DNA of 64,000 nucleotides, taken from NCBI RefSeq assembly GCF_900302475.1, contig NZ_OMOQ01000001.1:62001-126000 (forward strand). The letters are read 5' to 3'. This stretch comes from Defluviimonas aquaemixtae (GTDB lineage: Bacteria; Pseudomonadota; Alphaproteobacteria; Rhodobacterales; Rhodobacteraceae). The notes below the pieces were generated by a model. That model did no database searches. It saw nothing but the letters and a program-made list of their open reading frames with translations, and was not told where the DNA came from. The translations under genes were made by a program, and so were the position numbers. Positions 55,114 through 62,745 of the stretch are shown here, piece by piece (within the stretch, counting starts at the first letter, position 1; every line of letters begins with the position of its first letter).

Positions 55114-55167
55114 GTCAGTTTCTCCTATGCTTGGCTCTGAAGCAGGCAAGTGCCTGCTATTTCTTGG

Positions 55168-55464
55168 TTATTTTTGCAGTCTCTCGTGATGCCGGATGAC
55201 TTCGCTGATCACGAAATTGAGTAGCTTCTTGGCGAATTCTGGATCGAGATCGGCCTCTTTCGAGAGCCGTTCGAGACGTGCAATCTGGATCGCCTCGCGC
55301 GCCGGGTCAGACGGCGGAAGGTCGTGTTCGACCTTCAGCCGGCCCACCGCCTGGGTGTGCTTGAACCGTTCCGCCAGCGTGTAGACGAGAATTGCGTCGA
55401 GCCGGTCGATCGACTCGCGGTGGCCTTTCAGAAGGCCCGCGGCGAGGGTGGTCGGGTCGTTCAT
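55168..55464 (-). CDS. Chorismate mutase (AroQ type)
   Basis: A 98-residue all-helical AroQ-class chorismate mutase, converting chorismate to prephenate for Phe and Tyr synthesis. Active-site-type residues appear in the expected spacing: HRESIDRLDAILVYTLAERF, KHTQAVGRLKVEHDLPPSDP and, near the C-terminus, FAKKLLNFVISEVIRHHE. It lies between the GNAT genes and rpsP, a conserved neighbourhood in Rhodobacteraceae. Confidence 0.88.
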   Translation of the reverse strand: MNDPTTLAAGLLKGHRESIDRLDAILVYTLAERFKHTQAVGRLKVEHDLPPSDPAREAIQIARLERLSKEADLDPEFAKKLLNFVISEVIRHHERLQK

Positions 55465-55580
55465 TCGGGCCTCCGGATGAGGGGCTGGCAGGCGTTGGGT
55501 TTACGTCGGGCATCCGTCGGGCATTTGTCCCGACACCGGGCGTGACGGGCCGCCGCGGAGATGAGGGCGCTCGGGCTCAT
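55461..55580 (-). CDS. Possible 39-aa ORF coupled to the chorismate mutase
   Basis: ATG 55580 overlaps the stop of the upstream acetyltransferase gene (ATGA), and its own TGA overlaps the start of the chorismate mutase gene (ATGA). The 39-residue product is Cys/Arg-rich (MSPSALISAAARHARC onward, ending CQPLIRRPE). The double overlap could serve translational coupling rather than make a functional protein. No family is known. Confidence 0.25.
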   Translation of the reverse strand: MSPSALISAAARHARCRDKCPTDARRKPNACQPLIRRPE

Positions 55581-56146
55581 GCGCGGCTCTCCCTCGGGTG
55601 GCGGTAGGCGAGGACCGGGTGAGCGATACCCGCTTCGGCGGCCTTGTCACGCCGCGCGCCGAGACGCTCGGCTACGCGGACCGAGCGGGCGTTTTCCGGG
55701 TCGATATAGCTGACGAGCTCCGTTAGACCCATTGCCGCGGCGTCGTCGCGAAGCGCCCGGGCCGCTTCGGTGGCATAACCCCGGCCCTCGGCCTCGGCCG
55801 TCAGGACCCAGCCGAGCTCAAGCTCCGGGTCGCCGTATTCGTGGTTGAGGATGACGAAGCCGAGCAGCGCGCCGCCCTCCCGACGCTCGATCGCCATCAC
55901 GCCCGTGCCGCGCAAGAGCCAGCCGGCGATCATCTGGCAATAGTCGAGCCAGACTTCCTCGCGCGTCGCCGCGTGATGACCCGGCCAGCGGTCGGACATG
56001 TAGATCTCGGCATAGGCGCCGAAATCCCCGATCCTCGGCGCGCGAAGCGTCAGGCGTTCCGTCTCGATGACCGGGATCGCGGCCGCGAGCGTCGCGGCGA
56101 CATCGGCGGCGGCACCGGTCGGGGGCTGTTCCCAGGGGCGGATCAT
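55577..56146 (-). CDS. GNAT N-acetyltransferase (tandem copy 3)
   Basis: A 189-residue RimJ-like GNAT protein. It has the family core: VIETERLTLRAPRIGDFGAY, LGFVILNHEYGDPELELGWV, the acetyl-CoA loop EAEGRGYATEAARALRDDA, and SYIDPENARSVRVAERLGA. It is the last of three tandem paralogues between ffh and the chorismate mutase gene; all share the SYIDxxNxRSxxxAERLGA block and end in YRHP. The substrate may be a protein N-terminus, an antibiotic or a small molecule. Confidence 0.83.
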   Translation of the reverse strand: MIRPWEQPPTGAAADVAATLAAAIPVIETERLTLRAPRIGDFGAYAEIYMSDRWPGHHAATREEVWLDYCQMIAGWLLRGTGVMAIERREGGALLGFVILNHEYGDPELELGWVLTAEAEGRGYATEAARALRDDAAAMGLTELVSYIDPENARSVRVAERLGARRDKAAEAGIAHPVLAYRHPRESRA

Positions 56147-56688
56147 CCCTGCCCCTCCGGCTTCGGATGGCGGTAGACGAGGCAGGGCACGTCGTCATCA
56201 TCGTGGTCGGGCGTCGCGGCGGCGGGGTCGCAGACCGCGCCGAGGCGCTCGGCGAGGGCGATCGAGCGGGTGTTGCCGCCGTCGATGTAGCTGACCGCCG
56301 TGTCCCAGCCGAGATCGCGGAAGGCATGGTCGCGAGCCGCCTTCGCAGCCTCGAAAGCGTAGCCTTTGCCCTCCGCCGCCGGCGTCCAGACAGTCCAACC
56401 GAGTTCACGTTCCGGCCAGCCTTCGGGATACCAAGGGCCAGTCATGCCAAGCGCCGTGTCGTCGCCTTTGGAGGTGAAGACGAAAGAGCCAAAGCCGCGC
56501 AGTACCCACATACCGATTACATGGCCGAAGGCGCGCCAGGCATCGGTGCGGTCCTTCGGGCCGCCGATGAAGCGCGACCGGTCCGAAGCGAGGAAATCCG
56601 CGAAGGCGTGCCAGTCCTGCGGAAGCGGCGCGCGCAGGACCAGCCGTTCGGTGTTCAGGACCGGCGTGTTGACGAGCGCGGGTTTCAT
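56143..56688 (-). CDS. GNAT N-acetyltransferase (tandem copy 2)
   Basis: A 181-residue paralogue of the flanking acetyltransferases. It includes LNTERLVLRAPLPQDWHAF, GMTGPWYPEGWPERELGWTV, the acetyl-CoA loop AAEGKGYAFEAAKAARDHA, and SYIDGGNTRSIALAERLGAV. It overlaps the neighbours by four bases on each side. Its strands differ most from copy 1 in the substrate-facing first half, consistent with a different substrate. Confidence 0.83.
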   Translation of the reverse strand: MKPALVNTPVLNTERLVLRAPLPQDWHAFADFLASDRSRFIGGPKDRTDAWRAFGHVIGMWVLRGFGSFVFTSKGDDTALGMTGPWYPEGWPERELGWTVWTPAAEGKGYAFEAAKAARDHAFRDLGWDTAVSYIDGGNTRSIALAERLGAVCDPAAATPDHDDDDVPCLVYRHPKPEGQG

Positions 56689-57209
56689 GCGGCCCTCGAA
56701 ACAGGATGGCGGTACACCAGATCATCGGGGTCGGCGCGTTCGGCGGCGTCGTCGCGGACCGCCCCGAGTCGTTCGGCAAGCGCAATGGAGCGGGCGTTGG
56801 CGGGATCGATGTAGCTGACGAGCGTCTCGAGCCCGCGAACCGCGAACCCCCAGCGCCGCGCGGTCTCGGCCGCTTCGAAAGCAATCCCCTTGCCCTCCGC
56901 CTCTTCGGTCACGCACCAGCCAAGCTCGGTCTCGGGGAAGCGCGCGGGCTTCGCGATCGCCACCTGCCCGAGAAAGTGCCCCGACGCGCGGTCTGTGACG
57001 CTCCAGCCGCCGTAGCCGTCGAGATGCCACGAGGCGAGGTCGCTGGCGAAGAATGACCAGGCGCCAGACCGATCGAAGGGTCCCCCCATCAAGCGCGCGC
57101 GAGGGGAGGCGAGGATCGCCGCGAACGGCTCGAAATCCTCACGCACGGGGCAGCGAAGGATAAGCCTTTCGGTCGTCAGGCTGGGTATATGGACGTCTGC
57201 GCCCGTCAC
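56685..57209 (-). CDS. GNAT N-acetyltransferase (tandem copy 1)
   Basis: A 174-residue paralogue directly after ffh. Motifs are LTTERLILRCPVREDFEPF, GQVAIAKPARFPETELGWCV, the acetyl-CoA loop EAEGKGIAFEAAETARRWG, and SYIDPANARSIALAERLGAV. Its ATG overlaps the ffh stop (ATGA), so translation is coupled to the signal recognition particle gene. Functional link to secretion or translation is not shown. Confidence 0.83.
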   Translation of the reverse strand: MTGADVHIPSLTTERLILRCPVREDFEPFAAILASPRARLMGGPFDRSGAWSFFASDLASWHLDGYGGWSVTDRASGHFLGQVAIAKPARFPETELGWCVTEEAEGKGIAFEAAETARRWGFAVRGLETLVSYIDPANARSIALAERLGAVRDDAAERADPDDLVYRHPVSRAA

Positions 57210-58714
57210 TTCTTCTTACCCATCCCGCCAAGGCCCGACAGCCCGGCTGGCAGCTTCATGCCGCCGAGACCGCCCGGCAGGCCGCCGCCCATGCCTTCGC
57301 GCATGCCCTTGGCCATTGCTTCCATCTCGGCGGGGTTCATCTTCGAGGGATCGGGCATGCCGCCCTTGCCCATCATCTGTTTCATCGCCTGCTTGAGTGC
57401 TCCGCCTTTGCCCATCTTGCCCATCTTCTTCATCATGTCCGCCATCTGGCGGTGCATCTTGATAAGCTGATTGAGATCGGAGACCTCGAGGCCGGACCCG
57501 GCGGCGATCCGCTTCTTGCGCGAGGCTTGGAGGAGCGCGGGGTTGGCGCGTTCCTTCTTGGTCATCGAGTTGATGAGCGCGATCTGGCGGCGCAGGACGG
57601 AATCGTCGAACCCGGCCTCGTCGATCTGCTTCGACAGCTTGCCCATGCCGGGCATCATCCCCATGAGGCCCTGCATCCCGCCCATCTTGAGCATCTGTTC
57701 AAGCTGGCCCTTGAGGTCGTTCATATTGAAGAGTCCCTTCTGGAACCGCTTCATCATGCGCTCGGCCTGTTCGGCCTCGAGCGTTTCCTGCGCCTTCTCG
57801 ACGAGCGCCACGATGTCGCCCATGCCGAGGATGCGGCCCGCGATGCGCTCTGCCTCGAAGGTTTCGAGCGCGTCCATCTTTTCGCCGACGCCGACGAAGC
57901 GGATCGGCTTGCCGGTCACGGCGCGCATGGAAAGCGCGGCACCGCCGCGGCCGTCACCGTCCATCCGGGTGAGAACAACGCCGGTGATGCCGACCTTGGC
58001 GTCGAATTCCTCGGCCACTTCGACGGCGACCTGACCGGTGAGGCCGTCTACGACGAGAAGCGTTTCGCGGGGGGTCGCCACGTCGCGGACGGCCTGAACC
58101 TCGTTCATCAGCACTTCGTCGATATGAAGCCGGCCCGCTGTGTCGAGCATGTAGACGTCGTAGCCGCCCAAGGTCGCCTGCTGCTTTGCGCGCTTGGCGA
58201 TCTGCACCGCGCTCTCGCCCTTCACGATCGGCAGAGTGTCGACGCCGACCTGCGCGCCGAGGATGGCGAGTTGCTCCATCGCCGCCGGGCGGTTGGTGTC
58301 GAGCGAGGCCATGAGGACGCGCTTCTTCTCGCGCTCCTTCAGCCGTTTGGCGATCTTGGCGGTGGTTGTCGTCTTGCCGCCGCCCTGAAGGCCAACCATC
58401 AGGATCGGCGCGGGCGGGTTGTCGATCTTGAGCGTGCCGGGATCTTCGGCGCCGCGAAGGACATCCACGAGTGCATCGTGGACGATCTTGACGACCTGCT
58501 GGCCGGGCGTGACGGACTTGGTGACCGCCTGGCCGGTGGCCTTCGCCTCGACCGCCTTGACGAAGTCGCGCGCGACGGCGAGCGAGACGTCGGCCTCGAG
58601 AAGCGCCACTCGGACTTCGCGGAGTGCGGTCTTGACGTCCTCCGCACTGAGGGCGCCCTGTTTCGTCAGCCGGTCGAAGACGCCGCCGAGGCGTTCTGAC
58701 AGGTTCTCGAACAT
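57206..58714 (-). CDS. ffh: Signal recognition particle protein Ffh
   Basis: A 502-residue SRP54 GTPase that delivers membrane proteins to FtsY. The N domain starts MFENLSERLGGVFDRLTKQG; the G domain has GLQGGGKTTTTAKIAKRL, DTAGRLHIDEVLMNEV, and TRMDGDGRGGAALS; the M domain from about residue 325 is methionine-rich (MNDLKGQLEQMLKMGGMQG) and ends with a glycine/methionine-rich tail. It heads the leftward ffh-GNAT-rpsP-rplS run. Upstream, 58715-58971 holds its promoter and that of the divergent rhodanese gene. Confidence 0.96.
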   Translation of the reverse strand: MFENLSERLGGVFDRLTKQGALSAEDVKTALREVRVALLEADVSLAVARDFVKAVEAKATGQAVTKSVTPGQQVVKIVHDALVDVLRGAEDPGTLKIDNPPAPILMVGLQGGGKTTTTAKIAKRLKEREKKRVLMASLDTNRPAAMEQLAILGAQVGVDTLPIVKGESAVQIAKRAKQQATLGGYDVYMLDTAGRLHIDEVLMNEVQAVRDVATPRETLLVVDGLTGQVAVEVAEEFDAKVGITGVVLTRMDGDGRGGAALSMRAVTGKPIRFVGVGEKMDALETFEAERIAGRILGMGDIVALVEKAQETLEAEQAERMMKRFQKGLFNMNDLKGQLEQMLKMGGMQGLMGMMPGMGKLSKQIDEAGFDDSVLRRQIALINSMTKKERANPALLQASRKKRIAAGSGLEVSDLNQLIKMHRQMADMMKKMGKMGKGGALKQAMKQMMGKGGMPDPSKMNPAEMEAMAKGMREGMGGGLPGGLGGMKLPAGLSGLGGMGKKK

Positions 58715-58971
58715 ATGCGGCCCTCCTTGGCCATTTCACCTTGCGCCCCCGAGATAGGCACGGGACCGCCCAAACGCAAAACGCATCCGTGGGCGCAACG
58801 CGCTGACGGATGGCGATCCCCTGACAGTCGGGGACCGGAAGCACTGACGGCTACCGGATCGCGGGCGCTCTACGCGGTCGCAGCAGGCGAGTCAAGGCAA
58901 AGGCGGGTTGTCTCGCCCGGGCGGGGCGGGCAAGGATGGAGCGACTTGGACGGGCAGTGCGGGAGGTAGGC

Positions 58972-59568
58972 ATGGCGTTTGGACGGACCCTCACGGTGAT
59001 CGCGTCGCTTCTCGCGGCGGGGGCGGCGGCGGCGGAGGAGATCAAGGTCGGCATAGCGTCCGACCGGCCCACCGTGACGGTCGCAACCCCGGACGGGCCG
59101 GTGGAGATCAGCCGCGATCAGAACCCGGAGGCGAAGCTGGAAGGCGACTGGGCGCTGACCTCGCGCGAATGCCCGCCGTTCTGCATCCAGCCGATGACGC
59201 CTGCCGAGGGCGTGACCACGATAGGGGAGTTGGAACTGCTCGACCTCCTGGAAGGCGGCGAAGCGGTGGTGATCGACAGCCGCACGCGCGACTGGTTCGA
59301 GGGCGGCACGATCCCCGGCGCGGTCAACATTCCCTACAACGAGATCGGCGACCAGCTGGGCGATCTCGGCTGCGAACCGGATTTCGAGGGCTGGGACTGC
59401 GCCGGAGCGAAGGAGGTCGCGCTGTTTTGCAATGGGCTGTGGTGCGGGCAGTCGCCTTCGGCGATCCGCGTAATGATCTCGCTCGGCTACCCGCCCGAGC
59501 GCATCCGCTATTACCGCGGCGGAATGCAGAGTTGGCGGCTACTCGGGCTGACTGTCGTGCAGCCGTGA
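58972..59568 (+). CDS. Exported rhodanese-domain protein
   Basis: A 198-residue protein with an N-terminal signal peptide (hydrophobic LTVIASLLAAGAAAA, cleavage expected before EEIKVG) and a single rhodanese domain: VVIDSRTRDWFEGGTIPGAV and the active-site loop FCNGLWCGQSPSAI, with two cysteines. The catalytic Cys would be in the loop CNGLWCG. It is periplasmic and may move sulfur or act on thiols. ATG 58972 has GGGAGGTAGGC upstream. It is divergent from ffh and convergent with the azoreductase. Confidence 0.85.
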   Translation: MAFGRTLTVIASLLAAGAAAAEEIKVGIASDRPTVTVATPDGPVEISRDQNPEAKLEGDWALTSRECPPFCIQPMTPAEGVTTIGELELLDLLEGGEAVVIDSRTRDWFEGGTIPGAVNIPYNEIGDQLGDLGCEPDFEGWDCAGAKEVALFCNGLWCGQSPSAIRVMISLGYPPERIRYYRGGMQSWRLLGLTVVQP

Positions 59569-59607
59569 CGGGCCGCTTCCGCCGGTAGGCGGAAGCGGCG
59601 CACATGA

Positions 59608-60198
59608 TCAAGCGGCGAGCCGGTCGATCTCGGCCTCGGCGCGGGTCAGCGTGGCTTCGGGGTCGAAGACCATCTGGTCGGCGGCGACGAATTCGACATC
59701 GGTGATGCCGAAGAAGCCGAGCATATGGCGCAGGTAGCCCGAGGCGAAGTCGATCTCGGAGCCCATCTTGGTGCCGTCCGAGGACAAGGCGACGATGGCG
59801 CGCTTGTTCTTCAGGAGACCGACGGGGCCGGTTTCGGTGTAGTTGAAGGTCTCGCCCTTCCGCGCGAGGTGGTCGATCCAGCTTTTCAGCTGCGCGGGCA
59901 GGCCGAAATTGTAGACCGGCAGGGCGATGACGAGGACATCGGCAGCCTTCACTTCGTCGAGAAGCGCGTCCGAATAGCCGGCGATCTTCGCCTGGTCGGG
60001 CGTGCGGGATCCGGCAGGGGTGTAGACGGCGCTCATCCAGCTTCCGTCGATTTGGGGCACGCCGGGCGCGAGGTCGCGGGTCGTGACGGTGGCACCGGCA
60101 TGAGATGCAGTAAGGCGCGAGACGACGCGGTCGGTGAGCTTGCGGGAAACTGAGGCCTCGCCCTTGATGGAGGTCTCGATGCGGAGGATGTGGGTCAT
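59608..60198 (-). CDS. azoR: FMN-dependent NADH-azoreductase / quinone reductase
   Basis: A 196-residue flavodoxin-fold enzyme. Motifs are ILRIETSIKGEASVSRKL near the N-terminus (FMN phosphate loop), LPVYNFGLPAQLKSWIDHLA, and YLRHMLGFFGITDVEFV. AzoR reduces azo bonds and quinones with NADH and probably protects against quinone stress. ATG 60198 has CAGGAG upstream. A 35-base imperfect dyad lies just upstream of it (60246-60280), suggesting repression by a thiol- or quinone-sensing regulator (inference). Confidence 0.88.
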   Translation of the reverse strand: MTHILRIETSIKGEASVSRKLTDRVVSRLTASHAGATVTTRDLAPGVPQIDGSWMSAVYTPAGSRTPDQAKIAGYSDALLDEVKAADVLVIALPVYNFGLPAQLKSWIDHLARKGETFNYTETGPVGLLKNKRAIVALSSDGTKMGSEIDFASGYLRHMLGFFGITDVEFVAADQMVFDPEATLTRAEAEIDRLAA

Positions 60199-60245
60199 TT
60201 GGTGGCTCCTGCGTGCGATGATGCAGGGAATGTAGTCTGTGCGTA

Positions 60246-60280
60246 CAGAAGTAAAATATGCTAGAATATTGTATCTTCTG
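60246..60280 (-). promoter_or_regulatory. AT-rich imperfect dyad upstream of azoR
   Basis: CAGAAG at 60246-60251 and CTTCTG at 60275-60280 close an AT-rich near-palindrome whose inner parts also match (TA, AATAT and CT on each side, with a one-base offset). It lies 48-82 bases upstream of the azoR start and overlaps the likely promoter. Azoreductase genes elsewhere are often repressed by small winged-helix redox sensors, so an operator is plausible. Confidence 0.45.
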
Positions 60281-60604
60281 CGCGCCATCGCACACTTATT
60301 CGCGAGAGGAACGACATGAGAATTGGGCATTGCGAATTCCAAATCGGAGCCGCCACCGAGTCAGCAGCGAACATGCGGAGGAAATCACCTGAAACCCGAG
60401 CGGCTTCTGCGTGGAGCCTGCGCTTCGTGGTCTTGGATCATGCCTCGGATCGTGGGTATTGCTGGGTTGCAAGATGCCTGACCGATCTGAGCCCTAGGCG
60501 AGTTCCCGGCTGCTTGCGCGAGTCAAGGTGCGCGCACTGCGCGATGCGCCGCTATCCCGGTTCGTCAGAGCAAACCGGGGCCGCTTCGGACCTACAAAAA
60601 AAAC
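60281..60604. other. Gene-poor interval upstream of azoR
   Basis: About 320 bases with no convincing gene. An ATG at 60316 has a good-looking ribosome site (GAGAGGAACGAC) and opens a 114-codon frame, but that frame runs through the downstream terminator hairpin and its product is Cys/Arg-rich with no recognisable domain. It could be the remnant of a lost gene. No repeat or RNA gene was recognised. Confidence 0.5.
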
Positions 60605-60626
60605 GCGCGCAGCCGGAGCTGCGCGC
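60595..60626 (-). terminator. Rho-independent terminator for the first small secreted protein gene
   Basis: On the minus strand a perfect 9-bp GC stem (60605-60613 with 60618-60626, loop of four) is followed by eight Ts (A-run at 60596-60603 on the plus strand). This is a classical intrinsic terminator, downstream of the gene ending at 60666. Confidence 0.9.
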
Positions 60627-60640
60627 ATTTGGTCATGGAG

Positions 60641-60657
60641 CGCCGGTTCGACCGGCG
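60641..60657 (-). repeat. Second GC hairpin before the terminator
   Basis: CGCCGGT (60641-60647) and ACCGGCG (60651-60657) form a perfect 7-bp stem with a TCG loop, between the gene stop at 60666 and the intrinsic terminator. It may stabilise the 3' end of the message. It has a tRNA-arm-like GGTTCGAC run but no tRNA is present. Confidence 0.5.
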
Positions 60658-60665
60658 TGAACGTC

Positions 60666-60932
60666 TCAGCGGTCCGAGCTCTGATTGCCGCGATCTGTGA
60701 CAGGCGTCGCCGTGGCGGAGAAAGCGGCACGCGAAACGTCGCTGCCAGAGCTGGTGTAGAAGCTCTTCAGGCGGGCCGCTTCGTTCGCCCTTTCTGCGCC
60801 GGCGATGTCGGCGATCTGGCTGAGCGTGTAAACGCCCGATTCAACACCCACCGAACGTTCGGCCTGGGTAGCGGCGAAAGCCGGGGCGGCGATGAAGAGG
60901 GCGAGCGTTGAAATAGTCAGGTTCTTAATCAT
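60666..60932 (-). CDS. Small secreted protein, paralogue A
   Basis: An 88-residue protein with a Sec signal peptide (MIKNLTISTLALFIAAPAFA, cleavage before ATQ). The mature ~68 residues contain ERSVGVESGVYTLSQIADIA, AERANEAARLKSF, VSRAAF and end with DRGNQSSDR. It is clearly related to the gene at 61335-61607: the spacing ERS-GVE-G-Y-LS, then IA-AE-AN-AARLKSF, SG, VSR, DRG and SDR is shared. AGGAAGACAACG precedes ATG 60932. No known domain is recognised; it lacks cysteines in the mature part. Confidence 0.85.
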   Translation of the reverse strand: MIKNLTISTLALFIAAPAFAATQAERSVGVESGVYTLSQIADIAGAERANEAARLKSFYTSSGSDVSRAAFSATATPVTDRGNQSSDR

Positions 60933-61334
60933 CGTTGTCTTCCTATTGTGGTGCGGGGGGAGCTCCCGCGGGGTTGCGGCCGAATGTCCGGCCTGGCGCC
61001 TTTGGGCTGGGTGGTCCTTGGCGTCCATGGAGTGAGAGATGGGGAGCGGAGGTATCCCTGAAAACGGGCGAAATTGACTGGCCTGTGTTCATCTCTGCAC
61101 ATTACAAATGCGTGAGCGTTCTTGATTGCCGACACGTCGTTTCTGGCATGGCCAATTTTGGTCATCAGCTGGGAAGGCGTTTCTTACCAAAGGCTTATAT
61201 GACAGCCGTAGGAACATCGTCCGCGCGCCGTGCCTACGACGCGGCCGCAGAGGGAACGAGATGGGCGCGCAACGAATGTTGCGCGCCCCAGTCTTCAAAC
61301 CGGCGCGAAAGCGACCGGCCTTATCGGACGCCGC
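60933..61334. other. 402-base spacer between the two small secreted protein genes
   Basis: No gene is recognised. It must contain the promoter of paralogue A and the 3' hairpin of paralogue B. A palindrome GGGAGCTCCC lies near 60958. The frames visible here have no protein-like composition. A separate promoter for A is implied because the hairpin at 61263 lies between the two genes. Confidence 0.5.
61263..61288 (-). terminator. 11-bp GC hairpin after the second small secreted protein gene
   Basis: GGGCGCGCAAC (61263-61273) and GTTGCGCGCCC (61278-61288) form a perfect 11-bp stem with a GAAT loop. On the minus strand it lies about 47 bases downstream of the stop at 61335. No T-run follows, so termination may be weak or Rho-assisted; mRNA 3'-end protection is also possible. 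Confidence 0.6.
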
Positions 61335-61607
61335 TCAGCGATCCGAACCCTTGCTTCCACGATCCTCGATCGTGTCGACATGCGGTGCGAACTGGGTGCG
61401 GGACACGGTGTGCCCAGACCCACCGAGGAAGCTCTTCAGACGAGCCGCGTCGTTGGCCTCTTCGGCCGACGCGATTTCGCCAAGCTCACTGAGACTGTAC
61501 ATGCCCGCCTCGACGCCGGCCGAACGCTCAAGCTGGGTTCTGCCATCAGCGAAAGCTGGCGCGGCAATTGCAATGAACAGTATGGAGAATGCTTGCTTCG
61601 CAATCAT
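61335..61607 (-). CDS. Small secreted protein, paralogue B
   Basis: A 90-residue protein with a Sec signal peptide (ending IAIAAPAFA before DGR). The mature part has ERSAGVEAGMYSLSELGEIA, AEEANDAARLKSF, SGHTVSRTQF and ends DRGSKGSDR, matching paralogue A at the same spacing. GAGGATAAACCA precedes ATG 61607. The pair lies between an azoreductase and a LysR regulator. No function is known; small exported or periplasmic helical proteins are the best description. Confidence 0.85.
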   Translation of the reverse strand: MIAKQAFSILFIAIAAPAFADGRTQLERSAGVEAGMYSLSELGEIASAEEANDAARLKSFLGGSGHTVSRTQFAPHVDTIEDRGSKGSDR

Positions 61608-61859
61608 TGGTTTATCCTCAAGTAAAAATGTAGTGTGATGCGGGACGAACCCGCGCGAAATACAATTGATACGAATACAACTCGTCTATTTTGGCGGTGC
61701 CCCGGTAAATGCGTGGGCCCAGCAAAATCGACGCGCCAAGGTATATCGAATCACCATTGCCTGCAAAGCGGCTTGTCTGCACAGGCTCCTGTTCATTTGC
61801 GCACAGGCTCGACGACAGGTGTCTGGACAGTGGCGTGCGCGCGATCAAGGATATTCGGT

Positions 61860-62741
61860 ATGGAGAACTGGGACGAGATTCGGACAGCGTATCAAGTTGC
61901 GCGGATCGGCACCGTATCCGGCGCCGCAGAGGTGCTCGGCGTCCACCACGCCACGGTGATCCGCCATATCGACGCGCTCGAGGGGCGGCTCGGCGCCAAG
62001 CTCTTCCAGCGCCACGCGCGGGGCTACACGGCGACCGAGGCGGGGCAGGAGCTTCTGAAAGTCGCGCAGGCGACCGAGGACCAGTTCGCCCATCTCGCCG
62101 CGCGCATTACCGGGGCGGCGACCGAGGTGTCGGGTGAGCTGGTCGTGACCTCGCTGCCTGGGCTTGCCGACCTTCTGACGCCGACGCTCGTCCGCCTCGC
62201 CGCGGCCTATCCCGAACTCAGGGTCCGCTACGTCTCGGACGCGCGGCTCTTCCGGCTGGAATACGGCGAGGCGCATGTCGCGATCCGCGCGGGCGGACGG
62301 CCGCAGGAGCCCGACAACGTCGTCCAGTCCTTCTGCACGCAGAAGTTCGGGCTTTACGCCTCGCAGGGCTATGTCGACCGGAACGGCCTGCCCGAGAGCG
62401 AGGAGGACGTCGCCCGCCATCGCTTCGTCGGCCCCGCCGATCCGGAAAGCCGCGCGCCGTTCTATCGCTGGCTCACGCAGCGCGTGCCGGCCGAAGCCAT
62501 CATCTACCGCAGCAACGAAGGCGAGGCGCTGCGGCACGCCGTTCTCGAGGGGGCGGGGCTGGGCTTCGTGGCGCTCCACCTGGCGGCGCGCGAGCCGACG
62601 CTCGTCGAGGCGCTGCCGCGGCGGAGCGAATGGGACAGCGCGCTGTGGCTCGTCACCCATGTCGATCTGCACCGCACGCCGCGGATCCAGCTCTTCCTCA
62701 AGGCGCTGAAGGACGACATGCGCGATTGCGGCATGTGCTGA
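61860..62741 (+). CDS. LysR-family transcriptional regulator
   Basis: A 293-residue LTTR. The winged helix-turn-helix spans residues 1-65 (ARIGTVSGAAEVLGVHHATV, HIDALEGRLGAKLFQRHARG); the effector domain starts near residue 90 (GELVVTSLPGLADLL). ATG 61860 has AAGGA eight bases upstream. It is divergent from the small secreted protein pair and immediately upstream of the EamA transporter (4-base gap), so it may regulate either. The ligand is unknown. Confidence 0.9.
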   Translation: MENWDEIRTAYQVARIGTVSGAAEVLGVHHATVIRHIDALEGRLGAKLFQRHARGYTATEAGQELLKVAQATEDQFAHLAARITGAATEVSGELVVTSLPGLADLLTPTLVRLAAAYPELRVRYVSDARLFRLEYGEAHVAIRAGGRPQEPDNVVQSFCTQKFGLYASQGYVDRNGLPESEEDVARHRFVGPADPESRAPFYRWLTQRVPAEAIIYRSNEGEALRHAVLEGAGLGFVALHLAAREPTLVEALPRRSEWDSALWLVTHVDLHRTPRIQLFLKALKDDMRDCGMC

Positions 62742-62745
62742 GGCG

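Noticed and set aside
57452..58699. A 415-codon plus-strand frame opposite ffh
   Set aside because: It is antisense to Ffh with intact GTPase motifs; its composition is typical of a shadow frame.
60641..60657. A tRNA-like T-arm (GGTTCGAC)
   Set aside because: The sequence is a simple 7-bp hairpin downstream of a coding gene; there is no acceptor, D or anticodon arm around it.
60316..60660. A 114-codon frame with a good ribosome site upstream of azoR
   Set aside because: It runs through the intrinsic terminator of the neighbouring gene and its product is Cys/Arg-rich and not protein-like. I kept it only as a note on the interval.
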